Positions 5,730 to 7,386 of a stretch of 7,386 nucleotides of DNA are shown one piece after another. Each line of letters begins with the position of its first letter. Position 1 is the stretch's first letter. The DNA comes from Candidatus Argoarchaeum ethanivorans. GTDB lineage: Archaea; Halobacteriota; Methanosarcinia; Methanosarcinales; EX4572-44. A program made the translations under genes and the position numbers. The DNA is taken from the NCBI GenBank assembly GCA_905067535.1, contig CAJHIR010000052.1, positions 1 to 7,386 on the forward strand, read 5' to 3'. Below the pieces are notes generated by a model that worked only from the letters and a program-made list of their open reading frames with translations, searched no databases and was not told the DNA's origin.

Positions 5730-5781
5730 CTGTACAACTCCGTTGTGCAGAGCTGCAAAAACTCTTGATGAGGTTCCATGA
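5707..5781 (+). CDS. 24-aa mini-ORF created by the junction duplication
   Basis: ATG 5707 overlaps the DUF434 stop (ATGA), and the mini-ORF's own TGA at 5779-5781 overlaps the ligase ATG at 5778, again as ATGA. The peptide begins MKNICIVV, like the ligase, and ends AKTLDEVP, like DUF434, with CTTPLCRA between. It is best read as a by-product of duplication that keeps ribosomes coupled between the two genes. A functional peptide is possible but there is no evidence for one. Confidence 0.45.
   Translation: MKNICIVVCTTPLCRAAKTLDEVP
5730..5750 (+). repeat. Hairpin between the two junction repeats
   Basis: CTGTACAAC-TCC-GTTGTGCAG gives a 9-pair stem with one G-U wobble and a 3-base loop. It occupies almost all of the 23-bp unique spacer between the 48-bp repeats. 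It could be an RNA processing or coupling element, or the trace of a small inserted hairpin. Confidence 0.6.
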
Positions 5782-5800
5782 AGAACATAGGCATTGTAGT
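5753..5800 (+). repeat. 48-bp direct repeat, copy 2 (true start of the ligase gene)
   Basis: Second copy of the junction repeat, spanning the ATG at 5778 of the ATP-grasp gene. It differs from copy 1 at three positions, all just after the ATG. One difference changes Cys to Gly in the encoded peptide and two are synonymous. Confidence 0.88.
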
Positions 5801-6659
5801 AACCGATCCTTCTGACTGGACCGCCTTATCCTTTATCAGCAATGTGAAAGCACAGGGCATGCGTCCAGTGATTATTCAGCTCAGTAAAGCCATATCTGAC
5901 ATTAACCATATAAATTGTGATGGCAGGAATCTTGCCGATCTGGATGGGTTGCTGGTGCGGGATGTTGGATCTGGTGGGCTTGAATCAACAGCTTTTCGCT
6001 TTGATCTCTTGCTTGAACTTGAACGTTCTGGCATGCCTGTTATCAACCCACCATCTGCCATCCAGCTTGCAGCAAACAAACACCTTTCATACTGGAAATT
6101 AAAACGTGCTGGTCTTCCACTTCCGAAAACCTGTGTGACCTCAAGTGTCGGAGAAGCCGCATCCTTTGTCAGGGAAGCCGGATGTGCTGTAGCAAAACCA
6201 ATCTTTGGATACAAAGGCTACGATGTTGAGTTAATCAAAGAGCAGCAACTGCATCGTATCGAGGAGATCATTCGGGAGCGTGGTGTTATATATCTCCAGG
6301 AGTTTATCACTCATGGTGGAAGAGATACCAGGGTCTTTGTTGTCGAGGGTAAGGCGATTGGTGCAATCTATCGAGTAGCTCAAAAAGGAAGCTGGATAAA
6401 CAATCTCAGTCGTGGCGGTATTCCACAGTCATGTACGCTCACGAAAGCACAACAGGATATTTCTGTAAAAGCAGCATCTGCACTTGGTTCTGTATATGCG
6501 GGAGTTGACCTCGTTGAAGATGAAAAAAACACTTTTGTGCTTGAAGTGAATGGCACCCCATCCGGATATGGTCTGTACCAGGCTCTTGGCATCAATGCTG
6601 CTCAATATATTGTCGAAGCACTGCTCAAGGAGCTTGATTGTGCCTTGATGGTACTTTGA
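5778..6659 (+). CDS. mptN: RimK-family ATP-grasp ligase, probably tetrahydromethanopterin:alpha-L-glutamate ligase
   Basis: A 293-residue ATP-grasp enzyme that would join a carboxylate to an amino group, most likely glutamate, through an acyl-phosphate. The pre-ATP-grasp domain is about 1-95. ATP-grasp landmarks are K140 in VAKPIFGYKG, E175 in LQEFI, GRDTRVFVV at 181-189, WINNLSRGG at 206-214, D244 in AGVDLV, and FVLEVNGTPSGYG at 253-265 with metal ligands E256 and N258. The length is that of MptN and CofF (about 290 aa) and there are no fused domains. MptN makes tetrahydrosarcinapterin in Methanosarcinales; CofF caps F420. I favour MptN weakly, since a short RimK homologue is not separable by eye. 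The ATGA overlap upstream indicates coupling to the mini-ORF and DUF434. Confidence 0.72.
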   Translation: MKNIGIVVTDPSDWTALSFISNVKAQGMRPVIIQLSKAISDINHINCDGRNLADLDGLLVRDVGSGGLESTAFRFDLLLELERSGMPVINPPSAIQLAANKHLSYWKLKRAGLPLPKTCVTSSVGEAASFVREAGCAVAKPIFGYKGYDVELIKEQQLHRIEEIIRERGVIYLQEFITHGGRDTRVFVVEGKAIGAIYRVAQKGSWINNLSRGGIPQSCTLTKAQQDISVKAASALGSVYAGVDLVEDEKNTFVLEVNGTPSGYGLYQALGINAAQYIVEALLKELDCALMVL

Positions 6660-6661
6660 TT

Positions 6662-6706
6662 GTTAACGCACTCGATTGCTAGCGCAATCGAGAATTGGCC
6701 GTTAAC
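6662..6706. terminator. Nested hairpin, probable bidirectional terminator between convergent genes
   Basis: The inner stem is CTCGATTGC/GCAATCGAG (6671-6679 with 6684-6692, loop TAGC). The outer arms are GTTAACG/CGTTAAC (6662-6668 with 6700-6706). It begins two bases after the ligase stop, and its right arm covers the coaD stop codon (minus), filling the whole convergent gap. The structure is symmetrical, so it can form in both transcripts. Confidence 0.6.
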
Positions 6707-7178
6707 CGTTATTTTCTGCATATGGAGTATGCAGTGGCATACCATTTACATCAATCTCACCGTTTGCAATGCGGGAGGAAGAAATTGGCTTTCCATCATG
6801 TGCAAGTACATAATCTACACATATTATTTTAATCTCTGGCAGACATCTCTCCTTTCGCTTTTTATTAAGCTCAACAACCACTGAAAGGGTTTCAGGCGAG
6901 ACCACAATATAATCAAAGCAATCGTTCAGTGCAGGACCAAAAGCATCATTTAGCTGCACAACTGTTACATTCACATCAAAACCTGAAACAAAATTGAGCA
7001 CCTGCTGACATCGCACGTCAAAATCTGCAACATGGTGACTCTTCGAGGAAGCAAACCTGTTTGAGGTAATGCCAATAACCACTTCTCCAGCTTTTGCAAT
7101 CTCACATGCACGGGCAAGCACCTTACGATGCCCTGGATGCAAAAACTCGAATGTTCCGCCAACAGCAACCCGAATCAT
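6702..7178 (-). CDS. coaD: Archaeal phosphopantetheine adenylyltransferase
   Basis: A 158-residue nucleotidyltransferase-fold enzyme of the archaeal PPAT type (COG1019). It transfers AMP from ATP to 4'-phosphopantetheine to give dephospho-CoA, the penultimate step of CoA synthesis. The N-terminus has GGTFEFLHPGH (7-17), the HxGH nucleotidyltransferase signature, followed by GITSNRFASSKSHHV (36-50). The C-terminal ISSSRI (132-137) is the counterpart of the ISSTxxR motif. Length is normal for the archaeal family and there are no extra domains. ATG 7178 has no SD sequence; a TATA-like TTTTATTTG 27 nt upstream points to a leaderless message. The gene is convergent with the ligase and its stop lies inside the nested hairpin. 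The 3' end of an insertion sequence begins about 75 bp upstream in the same orientation. Confidence 0.9.
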   Translation of the reverse strand: MIRVAVGGTFEFLHPGHRKVLARACEIAKAGEVVIGITSNRFASSKSHHVADFDVRCQQVLNFVSGFDVNVTVVQLNDAFGPALNDCFDYIVVSPETLSVVVELNKKRKERCLPEIKIICVDYVLAHDGKPISSSRIANGEIDVNGMPLHTPYAENNG

Positions 7179-7200
7179 ACGAACAGCACATTACCATTAT

Positions 7201-7209
7201 CAAATAAAA
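7201..7209 (-). promoter_or_regulatory. coaD: TATA-like box for coaD
   Basis: The minus strand reads TTTTATTTG, centred about 27 nt from the coaD ATG at 7178, with no Shine-Dalgarno sequence in between. It lies outside the neighbouring insertion sequence, so coaD appears to keep its own promoter. Confidence 0.4.
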
Positions 7210-7253
7210 CCTTACTGCAAACAGTGAACTCATAAGAAGAACACTGGAAAAAT

Positions 7254-7271
7254 GGGTAGTGTCCCAGTTAA
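7254..7271. mobile_element. Probable terminal inverted repeat of an insertion sequence (3' end)
   Basis: GGGTAGTGTCCCAGTTAA directly abuts and overlaps the stop codon of the transposase-like C-terminal fragment. This is where the right-hand inverted repeat of a compact insertion sequence would lie. Sequences of the type TAGTGTCCC are common at IS ends. The matching left repeat is outside the window. Confidence 0.4.
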
Positions 7272-7384
7272 GAATAGTTAATTGAGAAATAAAAAAATTC
7301 ATTCCAGTCCCATATATGATCTGTTAAACGTTCTAACATTGCAGGCGTTGTTCCTCTTTTAAATTCATTTATAAAGTCCCGGTA
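7268..7384 (-). CDS. Putative transposase, C-terminal fragment (runs off window)
   Basis: An open frame enters from the right edge and stops at 7270-7268. It encodes 38 residues, including EFKRGTTPAMLERLTDHIWD and ending in an aromatic-rich tail (EFFYFSINYS). The sequence looks like the C-terminus of a DDE-type transposase, and an IS-end-like sequence sits exactly at the stop, but I cannot assign an IS family from 38 residues. Its orientation matches the left-edge IS genes; whether both belong to the same element type cannot be decided here. Confidence 0.45.
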   Translation of the reverse strand, partial: YRDFINEFKRGTTPAMLERLTDHIWDWNEFFYFSINYS

Positions 7385-7386
7385 GA

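Noticed and set aside
5876..6214. 112-codon minus-strand frame inside the ATP-grasp gene
   Set aside because: It is the antisense of a region carrying clear ATP-grasp motifs and has no start context or homology that I recognise.
1..7386. Composite transposon carrying the whole block
   Set aside because: Only edges of the two IS elements are visible, they cannot be shown to be the same type, and the cargo is ordinary housekeeping genes.

Overview
The window looks like a euryarchaeal chromosome segment, most likely from the Methanosarcinales or a related methanogen or methane-oxidising lineage. The basis is recognition of protein families by eye. It encodes a beta prefoldin, an archaeal-type diadenylate cyclase (DacZ), an archaeal-type phosphopantetheine adenylyltransferase, a DUF5803 lipoprotein-like protein, a DUF434 protein and a RimK-like ligase of the tetrahydromethanopterin/F420 tailing type. 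Several starts lie about 26-31 nt downstream of TATA-like boxes with no Shine-Dalgarno sequence, which is also archaeal. Base composition is moderately AT-rich. The genus cannot be fixed from this sequence.

Layout, left to right. Positions 1-181 (minus) hold the promoter-proximal end of an insertion sequence: a DUF2080 transposon-encoded protein with an ATGA overlap into a transposase that leaves the window. Positions 359-2679 (plus) hold pfdB, a DHH-DHHA1 phosphoesterase and ilvE. A 192-bp gap follows. Positions 2872-4616 (plus) form a tight cluster: an unrecognised 54-aa ORF, dacZ (c-di-AMP synthase) and a DUF5803 membrane lipoprotein-like gene that overlaps dacZ by 20 nt. Positions 4645-4881 (minus) hold a 52-aa zinc-ribbon protein and a duplicated copy of its tail. 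Positions 5057-6659 (plus) hold a DUF434 gene and an ATP-grasp ligase, joined by a duplicated gene junction that encloses a hairpin and a 24-aa mini-ORF. A nested hairpin at 6662-6706 separates this pair from convergent coaD (6702-7178, minus). Positions 7254-7386 hold the 3' end of another minus-strand insertion sequence.

How the genes may work together. DacZ makes c-di-AMP, and the DHH-DHHA1 enzyme 1.3 kb upstream is a plausible hydrolase for that signal or for short oligonucleotides. The overlapping DUF5803 gene suggests an envelope protein co-expressed with the cyclase. IlvE, CoaD and the MptN-like ligase are housekeeping metabolism (branched-chain amino acids, CoA, glutamylated C1 coenzyme). 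The most unusual structures are two local duplications of gene ends (4645-4749 and 5682-5800) and insertion-sequence remnants at both window edges. I found no CRISPR array, rRNA, tRNA or defence island. I did not find a clearly new multi-gene system. The best candidates for follow-up are the dacZ-DUF5803 cluster with its small upstream ORF and the duplicated junction.
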